From contig JAOUEK010000024.1 in assembly GCA_029858755.1 (NCBI GenBank), forward strand, positions 1 through 10,737: a DNA stretch of 10,737 bases, given 5' to 3'. The stretch's first letter is position 1, and each line of letters begins with the position of its first letter. The translations under genes and the position numbers were made by a program. The notes below the pieces were generated by a model, which had not been told where the DNA came from, made no database searches, and saw only the letters and a list, made by a program, of their open reading frames with translations. Below, piece after piece: positions 1 to 7,125 of the stretch. Source of the stretch: Thermoleophilia bacterium (GTDB taxonomy: Bacteria > Actinomycetota > Thermoleophilia > Gaiellales > Gaiellaceae).

Positions 1-704
1 CCCCCGCGCAGCTTGAGGGCCTGCACACCGGCGCCGTGCATCACCTCGACCATCTCCGGGTGGTAGCCCTGGGCGAGCAGCTTGCGCGCGCCCTCGTCGC
101 CGTTGAACGTGCGAGCGACGTCCTCCATGGTCTTCGCGGCGATCGTCGTCGCCTCGTCCCACGAGATGCGGATCCAGTCGTCGGAGCCGCGGAGCGTGAC
201 GTCCATCTGCGGCGTGCCGTCGTCGTTCCGCGGATAGCCGGCCTCGACCCAGTCCTTGAAGCCCTTGCGGATCATCGGCGCCTTCACGCGCCGCTCGCTG
301 TAGAAGCGGCGGCTGAGGATCAGGCCCTTCTGGCAGGTGCGCGGATCCCAGCGGTGGGAGGCCCGGTTCCCGTACAGGTCGGTCGCCTCGCCGTAGCCGT
401 AGGTGGGGCTGATGCGCACGACCACGCCGTTCTTCACGTGTGCGCGCAGCAGGCAGTTGTGGGTGTCGTTCGGAGCGCACGTGAAGACGAAGGTCGAGTC
501 GTCCTCGAACTGGTTGCGGTAGATCTGCTCCCACGTGCGGTCCGGCATCACCCGCAGCGGGTTCCCGGGGACGACCGCCCCCGCGGTGGCGGCCCCGGCG
601 GGCGACAGGAAGCGCGCAGGGCCGAGCAGATCGGCGAGAGCCGCCCCCGAGCCGAGCGCCAGTGCGCGACCCAGCAACTGCCTGCGGGAGACGCCCTGTG
701 CCAT
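1..704 (-). CDS. Tat-exported molybdopterin oxidoreductase (DMSO reductase family, type II-like), N-terminal part
   Basis: Partial: 234 residues from an ATG at 704, continuing beyond the left edge. The N-terminus carries a Tat signal, with the twin arginine in S6-R7-R8-Q-L-L, then a hydrophobic Ala/Leu/Gly stretch (about 14-41) ending in small residues. So it is probably exported folded with its cofactor. Residues 76-124 form the N-terminal [4Fe-4S] region: C76-x3-D80-x3-C84, then C124 followed by Q-K-G, the usual place of the Lys/Arg between cluster and pterin. The following stretch (RRFYSERRVKAPMIRKGF) is typical of bis-MGD enzymes of the nitrate reductase/NxrA/perchlorate reductase group. 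The family transfers electrons or oxygen atoms to or from small substrates such as nitrate, nitrite, (per)chlorate or selenate. The substrate cannot be read from this fragment. Asp at the middle ligand position is notable. The ribosome binding site is weak, and a GTG directly precedes the ATG. It is the last minus-strand gene after a metal/redox-type regulator. Confidence 0.85.
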   Translation of the reverse strand, partial: MAQGVSRRQLLGRALALGSGAALADLLGPARFLSPAGAATAGAVVPGNPLRVMPDRTWEQIYRNQFEDDSTFVFTCAPNDTHNCLLRAHVKNGVVVRISPTYGYGEATDLYGNRASHRWDPRTCQKGLILSRRFYSERRVKAPMIRKGFKDWVEAGYPRNDDGTPQMDVTLRGSDDWIRISWDEATTIAAKTMEDVARTFNGDEGARKLLAQGYHPEMVEVMHGAGVQALKLRG

Positions 705-762
705 CACCGGAGACGCTCGCCGCCCCGAGGCGGCCGGGCATCGTGGAGTCCCCGGCGCAGGG

Positions 763-779
763 TCCGTAGGAATTACGGA
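763..779. promoter_or_regulatory. Palindrome upstream of the molybdoenzyme gene (candidate operator)
   Basis: TCCGTA (763-768), 5-bp spacer ggaat, TACGGA (774-779): perfect 6-bp arms. It lies 59-75 bp upstream of the molybdoenzyme ATG, in an A/T-richer island between the regulator's stop and that gene. This is a typical size and position for the operator of a winged-helix dimer such as the protein encoded just upstream. The regulator-operator pairing is inference. Confidence 0.45.
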
Positions 780-800
780 TCGTGGAAAGTCTTGGAGAAA
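772..800 (-). promoter_or_regulatory. Weak candidate promoter of the molybdoenzyme gene
   Basis: Read on the minus strand, TTTCTC (800-795) and CGTAAT (777-772) are separated by exactly 17 bp. Both match the housekeeping consensus only partly, the -10 better than the -35. If real, the -10 lies inside the 763-779 palindrome, so a protein bound there would block RNA polymerase. Actinobacterial promoters are poorly conserved, so this is a suggestion only. Confidence 0.2.
781..796 (-). repeat. 16-bp promoter element, copy 1 (molybdoenzyme leader)
   Basis: CGTGGAAAGTCTTGGA on the plus strand. It matches CGTGGAAACTCCTGAA at 1491-1506 in 13 of 16 positions, including an unbroken 8-base core CGTGGAAA. 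This copy directly abuts the palindrome region upstream of the molybdoenzyme gene. The other copy lies upstream of the regulator gene in the same orientation relative to transcription. A shared transcription-factor site is the simplest reading. Confidence 0.4.
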
Positions 801-807
801 CGCAGGC

Positions 808-1452
808 TCAGTCGACCGCGAGGTGCGCCCGGCAGACGCCCGGTGCGGGATACGGCTCGAGCCGCTGCAGGCTCACGCCGGCGTCGAGCGTCTCGAGGGC
901 GCCGGCGAGCAGGCCCCTGTGCAGGCCGCAGATGACCCGTCCGTACGTGTCCACGAGGTCGTGGAAGGGGCAATGGTGCATCTCGATCACGTCGTCGGAT
1001 CGCCGCGGCGCGAACCCGTGGCTCGCCAGCACGGCCACGATCCTCGCGACGGCCGCGTCGGCAGAGTCCGCGCTCGCCGGCGGTGCACCGTCGACGAGGT
1101 GACGGCCCCAGGCGCGCCCGGCGCGCTCGACGGTGGCCTCGCCGTCCCCGGACGCAGCGACTGCGCTCGCGAGCATCTCGGCCAGGAAGCGGTAGCCGTC
1201 TGCGCCGCCGGCGCTGCCGCCCGTCGCCTCGTAGACGATGCGCGGTCGCCCCGGTCGGCCCCGATGCACCGGCCGTGACGCCACGAGCCCGGCGTCTGCG
1301 AGGCGCCCGAGGTGCCAGCGGACCGTGTTCGGATGGAGCTCGAGGCGCGCGGCCAGCTCCGGCGCGCTGAGACCGGCGGGCGCATCGCCGAGCAACTCGA
1401 GGATCTCCGTGCGGCGCGGCTCCTCCACGGCGTGCCGTGCGAGGTCGCTCAT
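808..1452 (-). CDS. Winged-helix transcriptional regulator with Cys/His sensor domain (COG2345/SufR-like)
   Basis: 214 residues from an ATG at 1452. The N-terminal third is an ArsR/MarR-like winged helix: helices from about residue 12, recognition helix around 40-53 (HPNTVRWHLGRL), then a basic wing at 64-73 (RGRPGRPRIVY). The C-terminal domain holds H159-H160-C161, H164, C175 and C207 (spacings C-x13-C-x31-C), which resembles the conserved cysteine arrangement of COG2345/SufR-type regulators. Some of those bind an iron-sulfur cluster or metal as the signal. The cyanobacterial SufR spacing is different and has four cysteines, so the ligand here is uncertain. It sits on the same strand between an E1 gene and a Mo/Fe-S enzyme. 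Shared motifs in its own leader and in the molybdoenzyme leader suggest autoregulation plus control of the enzyme. The alternative is control of distant Fe-S or NO-response genes. No convincing Shine-Dalgarno sequence is visible. Confidence 0.85.
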   Translation of the reverse strand: MSDLARHAVEEPRRTEILELLGDAPAGLSAPELAARLELHPNTVRWHLGRLADAGLVASRPVHRGRPGRPRIVYEATGGSAGGADGYRFLAEMLASAVAASGDGEATVERAGRAWGRHLVDGAPPASADSADAAVARIVAVLASHGFAPRRSDDVIEMHHCPFHDLVDTYGRVICGLHRGLLAGALETLDAGVSLQRLEPYPAPGVCRAHLAVD

Positions 1453-1462
1453 GCCCGGAAGT

Positions 1463-1475
1463 GTGGCGCCGCCAC
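1463..1475. promoter_or_regulatory. Inverted repeat in the regulator leader
   Basis: GTGGCG-c-CGCCAC, perfect 6-bp arms around one base, 11-23 bp upstream of the regulator ATG. It could be an operator overlapping the translation start region or a small mRNA hairpin. Its sequence is unlike the 763-779 palindrome, and GC-only arms are easily produced by chance here. Confidence 0.2.
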
Positions 1476-1490
1476 GACGGTGCGCGCGAC

Positions 1491-1506
1491 CGTGGAAACT
1501 CCTGAA
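1491..1506 (-). repeat. 16-bp promoter element, copy 2 (regulator leader)
   Basis: CGTGGAAACTCCTGAA on the plus strand, matching the copy at 781-796 in 13 of 16 bases. It lies 38 bp upstream of the regulator ATG. On the minus strand it contains GGAGTTT followed 16 bp later by CGTC, faintly like an extracytoplasmic-function sigma promoter. That pattern is not preserved in the other copy, so a common protein binding site is more likely than a shared promoter core. Confidence 0.4.
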
Positions 1507-1519
1507 CCGTCTTCGACGG
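1507..1519 (-). terminator. Small hairpin after the E1 gene
   Basis: CCGTC-ttc-GACGG, a 5-bp stem 8 bp beyond the E1 stop codon (transcription runs leftward), with no T-tract. At most a weak terminator or attenuator between E1 and the regulator; read-through into the regulator is possible. Confidence 0.2.
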
Positions 1520-1527
1520 CGGTCGCG

Positions 1528-3867
1528 TCAGGGCTGGAGGGCGACGAGCGCGGCGGTGGCGATCGCCTCGGGCGAGATGCCGTAGGCGGCGTACACCTCC
1601 GCCTGCGAGCCGACCTGGCCGAAGGCATCGACGCCGAGCGGCACGCAGCGGGTGTCGAGCGCCGAGCCGAGCCAGGCGAGAGCGTGCGACGAGCCGTCGA
1701 TCACGGTCACGACCGGCAGCCCGCGCTCGTCGCTGCGCACGAGCGCGTCGAGATGGGAGGTGGCGACGGCGGCTGCGCCGCGCACGGGCTCCGTCCGCGC
1801 GCGGCGCCAGCCGTGGTAGAGGCGGTCGGGGGACGAGAGGCAGAGCACGGTCGCTTCCACGCCCTCGTCCTCGGCGAGCAGCTCGGCGGCGGCGAGCGCC
1901 TCGGGCGCCATCGCGCCGCAGGTGGCGACGAGCACGCGATCGTCAGACGCCCCGGCCTCGCGCAGCCGGAAGCCGCCGGCGACGACGTCGGCGCGGAGCG
2001 CCTCCTCTCCGCGGCGCGCGGCGGCGGCGGTGAACGGTGCCTGGTCGAGCGGCTTGGTCGAGAGCCGTAGGTAGAGGGACTCGCCGTCCGGCTCCTGCAG
2101 GCGGCGGAGGCCGTCGACGAGCAGCCACTCGAGCTCTCGCGCGTACGCCGGCTCGCAGTAGGTGAGGCCCGGTGTCTCGATCCCGATCCCGGGCGTGCTC
2201 AGCGACTGGTGCGCGCCTCCCTCCCGCGAGAGCGAGATGCCCGACGGCGTGCCGCAGAGCACGAACCGGGCCCCCTGGTAGACGGAGAAGACGATCCCCT
2301 CCAGCGCGCGCATCACGAACGGGTCGTACAGCGCCCCGATCGGGAACAGCCGCTCCCGCTGGAAGTCCCACGTGAGCCCGAGCTGGCCGAGCGCGAGCAC
2401 GAGGTTCATCTCCGCGATCCCCATCTCCAGGTGCTGCCCGCCCGGGCCCACGCGCCACTTGAGCGGCGAGTCCTCCATCGCGTCGTACACGGGCTCGTCC
2501 TCCGGGCCCCACACACCGGTCTTGTTGATGAAGCCGCCGAGGCTCGTCGACACGGACACGTCGGGGGCGACCGTGACCAACCGCTCGCCAAGCCCCTCCA
2601 ACCGGGACAGCTCCAGCAGCGCGCGGCCGAACGCCGCCTGCGTGGAGGTCGGGCCGGGATCGCGCTCCGACAGCACCGTCGGCACGGGCACGCTCACAGG
2701 CAGAGGGCGCTCACCCCGGTCGAGGCGCTCGCGCGCCTCGGCCAGCAGCCGCCCCTCGACCGAGTCGGGCGCGAAGCCGTCCCACTCCGTCGCCGGGGTG
2801 AGGCCGAGCTCGGCGCGGAACGCGTCGATCTGCTCTCCGGTGAGCAGCGCGGAGTGGTTCATCGGCCGCCCGGCGATCTCCAGCCCGTAGCCCTTGATCG
2901 TGTACGCGAAGATCACGGTGGGGCGGTCGGTCGTCTCCCTGGCGCGGGCGAGCGCTGTCAGCACATCGGCGAGGTCGTGCCCGCCGAGGTCGCGGACGAG
3001 CGCCCCGACGCCACCGGAGTGGTCGTCGAGCAACCCCGCCAGCGCAGCGCGCTCGCGGCCCTCGAGGGGCTCGAGCAGGGACCGGCGCACGACCTCCTCG
3101 CTCGCGCCGAACAGCGACTGGTACTGCTCGTTCGGCATCTCGTCGATCCGTCGGCGGAGGAGCTCGCCGCCCGGCTCGGCGTACGTGGCCCGCAGCCTGC
3201 GCCCGTACTTGAGCTCGATCACCTCCCAGCCGTTGGTGCGGAACTGGGCCTCGAGCTCCGCCGCGCGGATGCCGGGGATCACGCGGTCGAGGCTCTGCCG
3301 GTTGAGATCGACGATCCACAGCACGTTGCCGAGCGTCCGCGCCAGCGGCTCCACCAGCGCCTCCCAGATGTTGCCCTCGTCCAGCTCGGCATCGCCGAGC
3401 AGCGACACGAATCGGCCGCCCGTCGACGCGCCGAAGTGCGTGTTCACGTAGCGGTCGGCGAGCCCGGCGAAGAGCGGTGCAGCCGATCCGAGCCCGACCG
3501 AGCCGGTCGAGAAGTCCACCGGGAAGGGATCCTTGGTGCGCGAGGGGTAGCTCTGCAGGCCGCCGAAGTCGCGCAGGCGCGTGAGATACGAGCGGTCGAG
3601 GCGCCCGAGCAGGTACTCGAGCGCGTGCAGCACCGGTGAGGCGTGCGGCTTCACCGACACGCGGTCGCAGGCATCCATGTCCGCCAGCCAGAGCGCGGTC
3701 ATCAGCGTCACCATCGAGGCCGACGACGCCTGGTGGCCGCCGACCTTGAGCGCATCGCCCTTCGGTCGCTCCCGGTTCGCGTAGTCGACGATGCGCACCG
3801 CGAGCCACAGCACGCGCTGCTCGATCGCCGCGAGGGCGTCGAGGTCGAGCGAGGGCTGCGTCTGCAT
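1528..3867 (-). CDS. AceE-type thiamine-diphosphate 2-oxoacid dehydrogenase E1 (transketolase-like)
   Basis: 779 residues, against 887 for E. coli AceE. The single-chain architecture follows homodimeric pyruvate dehydrogenase E1: a ThDP/Mg domain, a pyrimidine-binding domain and a transketolase C-terminal domain. Visible landmarks are G44-H45-Q-A-S (phosphate-contacting His region), G158-D159-A-E-L-D-E with N189 closing the ThDP/metal motif, T323-I-K-G-Y-G as in AceE, G484-I-A-E487 region with the Glu that activates the thiazolium cofactor, and a G-A-H553-Q-S loop. The family decarboxylates pyruvate or a related 2-oxoacid and passes the acyl group to a lipoyl E2. No E2, E3 or lipoyl domain lies in the window, so its complex partner, if any, is elsewhere. 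The true substrate may differ from pyruvate. The start is chosen by homology; a GTG two codons upstream (3873) has better spacing to AGGCGAG. The open frame runs on antisense into the next gene, which is not coding. Confidence 0.85.
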   Translation of the reverse strand: MQTQPSLDLDALAAIEQRVLWLAVRIVDYANRERPKGDALKVGGHQASSASMVTLMTALWLADMDACDRVSVKPHASPVLHALEYLLGRLDRSYLTRLRDFGGLQSYPSRTKDPFPVDFSTGSVGLGSAAPLFAGLADRYVNTHFGASTGGRFVSLLGDAELDEGNIWEALVEPLARTLGNVLWIVDLNRQSLDRVIPGIRAAELEAQFRTNGWEVIELKYGRRLRATYAEPGGELLRRRIDEMPNEQYQSLFGASEEVVRRSLLEPLEGRERAALAGLLDDHSGGVGALVRDLGGHDLADVLTALARARETTDRPTVIFAYTIKGYGLEIAGRPMNHSALLTGEQIDAFRAELGLTPATEWDGFAPDSVEGRLLAEARERLDRGERPLPVSVPVPTVLSERDPGPTSTQAAFGRALLELSRLEGLGERLVTVAPDVSVSTSLGGFINKTGVWGPEDEPVYDAMEDSPLKWRVGPGGQHLEMGIAEMNLVLALGQLGLTWDFQRERLFPIGALYDPFVMRALEGIVFSVYQGARFVLCGTPSGISLSREGGAHQSLSTPGIGIETPGLTYCEPAYARELEWLLVDGLRRLQEPDGESLYLRLSTKPLDQAPFTAAAARRGEEALRADVVAGGFRLREAGASDDRVLVATCGAMAPEALAAAELLAEDEGVEATVLCLSSPDRLYHGWRRARTEPVRGAAAVATSHLDALVRSDERGLPVVTVIDGSSHALAWLGSALDTRCVPLGVDAFGQVGSQAEVYAAYGISPEAIATAALVALQP

Positions 3868-3999
3868 GGCCACGCTCGCCTGATCGTACGACGAAGCGGT
3901 CGCGACCCGCCGCCTGTAGGCAGGGCGAGGCCGCGCAACGCCGTCGCCACCGCCTTCGCTAAAGGCTGCCCGCGCAACGGTCGAAAAAGAGGCGTCCCC
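3868..3999. promoter_or_regulatory. Divergent promoter region between the E1 gene and the phosphorelay operon
   Basis: 132 bp between two divergent starts. Features seen: a TACGAT hexamer on the minus strand (3888-3883), a possible -10 for E1 with no good -35; a 10-bp direct repeat CCGCGCAACG at 3931-3940 and 3970-3979; and the 13-mer AAAGGCTGCCCGC at 3961-3973, which recurs in the other divergent region at 9650-9662. No consensus promoter can be assigned for the kinase operon, although the relay genes must be transcribed from here. Confidence 0.45.
3986..3992 (+). promoter_or_regulatory. Ribosome binding site that fixes the hybrid kinase start
   Basis: AAAGAGG, seven bases before the GTG at 4000. 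It is the clearest Shine-Dalgarno sequence in the window and selects this GTG over the longer open frame, which extends upstream to 3643 inside the antisense of E1. The conserved GAF domain begins only a few residues after this start. Confidence 0.75.
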
Positions 4000-6744
4000 G
4001 TGCTTACGCCACCGATTCCCGCCGACGAGCCGCGTCGACTGCAGAGCCTGCACAGCCTCGGCGTGCTCGACACCCCTCCGGAACGGCGCTTCGACCGCAT
4101 CACGCGGGTCGCCACCGCCGCCTTCCGCGTCCCCATCGCGCTCGTCAGCCTCGTCGACCACGACCGGCAGTGGTTCAAGTCCTGCGTCGGCCTCGACGTC
4201 ACGCAGACGGACCGCAGCATCTCGTTCTGCGGCCACGCGATCCTCAGCGACGACTTGCTGATCGTCCCGGACGCGCTCGACGATCCGCGGTTCGCCGACA
4301 ATCCCCTCGTCGTCGGAGAGCCGCGGATCAGGTTCTACGCTGGCTGCCCGCTCAGCGGGCCCGAGGGGCGCAAGCTCGGGACGCTCTGCATCATCGACCG
4401 CGAGCCGAGGTCGTTCGACGCGGAGTCGGTGGCGCTGCTCCGGGAGCTCGGGAGCTGGGTGGAGGAGGAGCTGGCCTCGATCGGGCTCGAACGCGCGCTG
4501 GCCTCGCTGCGCGAGCAGGCGGAGATGCTCGACCGGGCGAGCGAGTCGATCGTCATCCGCGACCTCGACGCCCGCATCGTCTACTTCAACGCGGGGGCGG
4601 AGGCGATGTATGGCTGGCCCGTGGACGAGGCCCTGGGCGCCGTCACGCACGATCTGTTCGCGACGGTCTTCCCGGAGCCGCTCGCCGGGATCGAGGAGGC
4701 CCTCTATCGCGACGGGCGCTGGGACGGGGAGCTGCGCCACACGACGCGAGCCGGGGACGAGATCGTGGTGCTCAGCCGGTGGTCGCTGCAGACTGCCGCG
4801 GACGGGCGACCGAAGGCGGTGCTCGAGATCAGCTCCGACGTCACCGCGCGGCTCCGGGCCGAGGAGGAGCTGCGTCGCAGCGAGGAGCTGTACCGGTCCG
4901 TGATCGCGGCGATGAGCGAGGGCGTGATCGTCCAGGACGCCGAGGGCATCGTCACTGCCTGCAACCAGAGCGCGGAGCGGATCCTCGGTTACGGCGCGGA
5001 GCGCCTCCTCGGCAGGAGTCCCGCCGACCCTCGGTGGGGCGCCGTACGGGAGGACGGCTCCCCGCTTCCCGTGGAGGAGCACTCCGCCTTCCAGACGCTC
5101 CGCACGGGCGACCCGGTGCGCGGCGTCGTGCTGGGAGTGCGCCGGCCCGACGGAGAGCTGCGCTGGCTGTCCGCGAGCTCCGAGCCGATCGTCCGCTCCG
5201 GCGAAAGCCGCCCCTATGCGGTGGTCACGTCCTTCGAGGACGTCACCGAGCAGCGCGAGGTAGCTCGCATGAAGGACGAGTTCGTGTCGGTCGTCAGCCA
5301 CGAGCTGCGGACGCCGCTGACGTCGATCCGCGGGGCCCTGCGGCTCCTCGAGGGGGGCGCCGTCGGCGACCTCGACGAGAAGGCGCAGCGGCTACTCGAG
5401 ATCGCCGGGTCGAACAGCGACCGCCTGTTGCGTCTGATCAACGACATCCTCGACATCGAGCGGCTGGAGTCCGGCCAGGTCAGTGTCGACAGGCGCCCGG
5501 CGGACGCCCTCGAGCTGGTGCGGCTGGCGGTCGACGCGATCCAGCCGATCGCGGAGAGGGCGGGTGTCACGCTCCGCTCGGACGTGGAGCCCGTCGCGCT
5601 GGTGGTCGACGCGGATCGCATCGTGCAGACGCTGACGAACCTGCTCGGCAACGCGATCAAGTTCTCGGACCCGGGCGGCGAAGTGGTCGTGGAGGTTCGC
5701 GGAGGGGCCGAGGGCGCCGTCGTCCGGGTCGTCGATCGCGGCCGCGGCATCCCTGCGGCGAAGCTCGAGTCGATCTTCGACCGCTTCCAGCAGGTCGATG
5801 CGTCCGACTCCCGCCAGAAGGGCGGCACCGGCCTCGGCCTCGCGATCTGCCGCAGCATCGTGGCGCAACACGGCGGCCGGATCTGGGCGGAGAGCGTGGC
5901 GGGCGTCGGCAGCACGTTCACGTTCACGCTTCCCGCGGCGGAGATGCAGGCGGTGACGCCGGCCTCGATCGCCGGGGCGGGTCGCGCCACGGCGGCCCCG
6001 ACGGTGGCCGTCTGCAGCGCGGAGCCCCGTACGATCGATGCCCTCGCGCCCGTGCTCGAGCGTCGCGGGTACCGCGTGCTCGGCATGTCCTCGATCGCCG
6101 AGGTGGCCACCGTCACCGCGACGGAGCAGCTGCAGGTCGTCCTGCTCGACCTCGACGGTGAGGGGGCGGTCGCCGACGACCTTCCTGCCGGCGCAGCGAT
6201 CGACGGCGTGCCGGTCGTCATGTTCACCCGCTCGGGCCTTCCGCACGAAGGCGGGGAAGGCTCCGCGGTGGTCTCGCTCGACACGGGCGCCGTCGACACC
6301 GAGTTCCTCGGCGATGTCCTGCAGCGAGCCCTTCGAGCGCACGCGCCCGTGAGGCGTGTGCTCGTCGTCGAGGACGACCCCGATCTCGCCGCGATCATCG
6401 TCGAGACGTTTCAGCGACACGGGGTGGAGACCCATCACGCGCCCACCACTCGCGACGCCGTGCAGCTCAGCCACGAGGTGGCTCCCGACCTCGTCGTGCT
6501 CGACCTCGTCCTTCCCGACGGCGACGGCTTCTGGGTCGTCGACTGGCTGCGACGCCAGGATCGTCTCCATCTCGTCCCGCTCGTCGTGTACACGGCGAAG
6601 GACCTCTCGGACGAGGAGCGGGAGCGCCTTCGCCTCGGGCAGACGGTGTTCCTCACCAAGGGCCGCGTCAGCCCGGAGGAGTTCGAGCGCCACGTGATCG
6701 AGCTGCTCGGCCACATCACGCCGCCACGTGCGGAGGCCGCGTAG
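4000..6744 (+). CDS. Soluble hybrid histidine kinase: GAF-PAS-PAS-HisKA-HATPase-pseudoREC-REC
   Basis: 914 residues, GTG start. There is no signal peptide or membrane segment, so it is a cytoplasmic sensor. The GAF domain (about 10-160) is of the class marked by LDTPPERRFDRIT and RFYAGCPL. It is followed by PAS 1 (about 171-282) and PAS 2 (about 296-418), joined by charged coiled-coil linkers. HisKA has H434 in HELRTPL, with Glu and Thr placed for both kinase and phosphatase activity. The ATPase domain shows the N box around N551, D579-x-G-x-G583 and G609-T-G-L-G-L. Residues about 668-784 fold-match a receiver with D717 in the phosphoacceptor place, but the acidic pair is reduced to SAE and the conserved Lys is missing. 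It is therefore probably a pseudoreceiver. The final receiver (786-905) is intact: E791-D792-D793, D835, T865, K887. The protein has no HPt of its own; one is encoded two genes downstream. The signal is unknown. Confidence 0.93.
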   Translation: MLTPPIPADEPRRLQSLHSLGVLDTPPERRFDRITRVATAAFRVPIALVSLVDHDRQWFKSCVGLDVTQTDRSISFCGHAILSDDLLIVPDALDDPRFADNPLVVGEPRIRFYAGCPLSGPEGRKLGTLCIIDREPRSFDAESVALLRELGSWVEEELASIGLERALASLREQAEMLDRASESIVIRDLDARIVYFNAGAEAMYGWPVDEALGAVTHDLFATVFPEPLAGIEEALYRDGRWDGELRHTTRAGDEIVVLSRWSLQTAADGRPKAVLEISSDVTARLRAEEELRRSEELYRSVIAAMSEGVIVQDAEGIVTACNQSAERILGYGAERLLGRSPADPRWGAVREDGSPLPVEEHSAFQTLRTGDPVRGVVLGVRRPDGELRWLSASSEPIVRSGESRPYAVVTSFEDVTEQREVARMKDEFVSVVSHELRTPLTSIRGALRLLEGGAVGDLDEKAQRLLEIAGSNSDRLLRLINDILDIERLESGQVSVDRRPADALELVRLAVDAIQPIAERAGVTLRSDVEPVALVVDADRIVQTLTNLLGNAIKFSDPGGEVVVEVRGGAEGAVVRVVDRGRGIPAAKLESIFDRFQQVDASDSRQKGGTGLGLAICRSIVAQHGGRIWAESVAGVGSTFTFTLPAAEMQAVTPASIAGAGRATAAPTVAVCSAEPRTIDALAPVLERRGYRVLGMSSIAEVATVTATEQLQVVLLDLDGEGAVADDLPAGAAIDGVPVVMFTRSGLPHEGGEGSAVVSLDTGAVDTEFLGDVLQRALRAHAPVRRVLVVEDDPDLAAIIVETFQRHGVETHHAPTTRDAVQLSHEVAPDLVVLDLVLPDGDGFWVVDWLRRQDRLHLVPLVVYTAKDLSDEERERLRLGQTVFLTKGRVSPEEFERHVIELLGHITPPRAEAA
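6732..6736 (+). promoter_or_regulatory. Ribosome binding site of the CheY-like gene
   Basis: GGAGG inside the last codons of the hybrid kinase gene, eight bases before the ATG at 6745. It shows that the receiver gene is translated in its own right although it abuts the kinase stop codon directly. Confidence 0.7.
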
Positions 6745-7125
6745 ATGTCCAGGCGCCGTGTGCTGATCGTCGACGACGAGGACGACATCCGCGAGGTCGC
6801 GCAGATGAGCCTCGAGCTCGTCGGCGGCTGGGAGGCGACGACGGCCGGCTCGGGCGACGAGTGCGTGGCCAGGGCTGCGGGCGACGCCCCGGACGTGATC
6901 CTGCTCGACGTGATGATGCCGGGGCTCAGTGGCCCGGAGACGCTGGCTCGGCTCCGCGACGGGCGCGACACGGTCGGGATCCCCGTCATCTTCCTCACCG
7001 CCAAGGCGCAGTCGTCCGAGACCAGGCTTCTCTCCGAGCTCGACGTCGCCGGCGTGATCGCCAAGCCGTTCGACCCGATGACCCTCCACGAGGACGTCTC
7101 CGCGATCCTCGGCTGGTCGCCGTGA
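6745..7125 (+). CDS. Single-domain CheY-like response regulator
   Basis: 126 residues, essentially one receiver domain and no output domain. All key positions are present: D10-D11 acidic pocket, D55 phosphoacceptor in LLDVMMPG, T85 switch residue, K107 in IAKPFD. The ATG follows the kinase TAG with no spacer, and its own stop overlaps the next start (GTGA), so it is translationally coupled on both sides. In phosphorelays such stand-alone receivers shuttle phosphoryl groups between a kinase and an HPt (Spo0F-like) or drain phosphate as a sink. The relay setting suggests one of these roles, but the sequence cannot tell which. A motility role is not supported, since no chemotaxis gene is nearby. 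Confidence 0.93.
   Translation: MSRRRVLIVDDEDDIREVAQMSLELVGGWEATTAGSGDECVARAAGDAPDVILLDVMMPGLSGPETLARLRDGRDTVGIPVIFLTAKAQSSETRLLSELDVAGVIAKPFDPMTLHEDVSAILGWSP

Noticed and set aside
36..1278. Plus-strand open frames across the molybdoenzyme and regulator genes (36-935, 535-1278)
   Set aside because: Opposite-strand shadows of genes with recognisable Tat, Fe-S and winged-helix motifs; their own products are Arg/Pro/Ala-rich with no motif.
3868..5301. The E1 reading frame stays open upstream on the minus strand to 5301, making a 1257-residue frame
   Set aside because: This part is antisense to the well-supported hybrid kinase gene, and its translation is low-complexity (Arg/Asp/Glu/Val-rich). 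The AceE homology starts near 3867. Long antisense frames are expected at this GC content.
6745..7125. CheY-like gene as a chemotaxis component
   Set aside because: No CheA, CheW, methyl-accepting or flagellar gene is present. The operon context favours a phosphorelay shuttle or sink.
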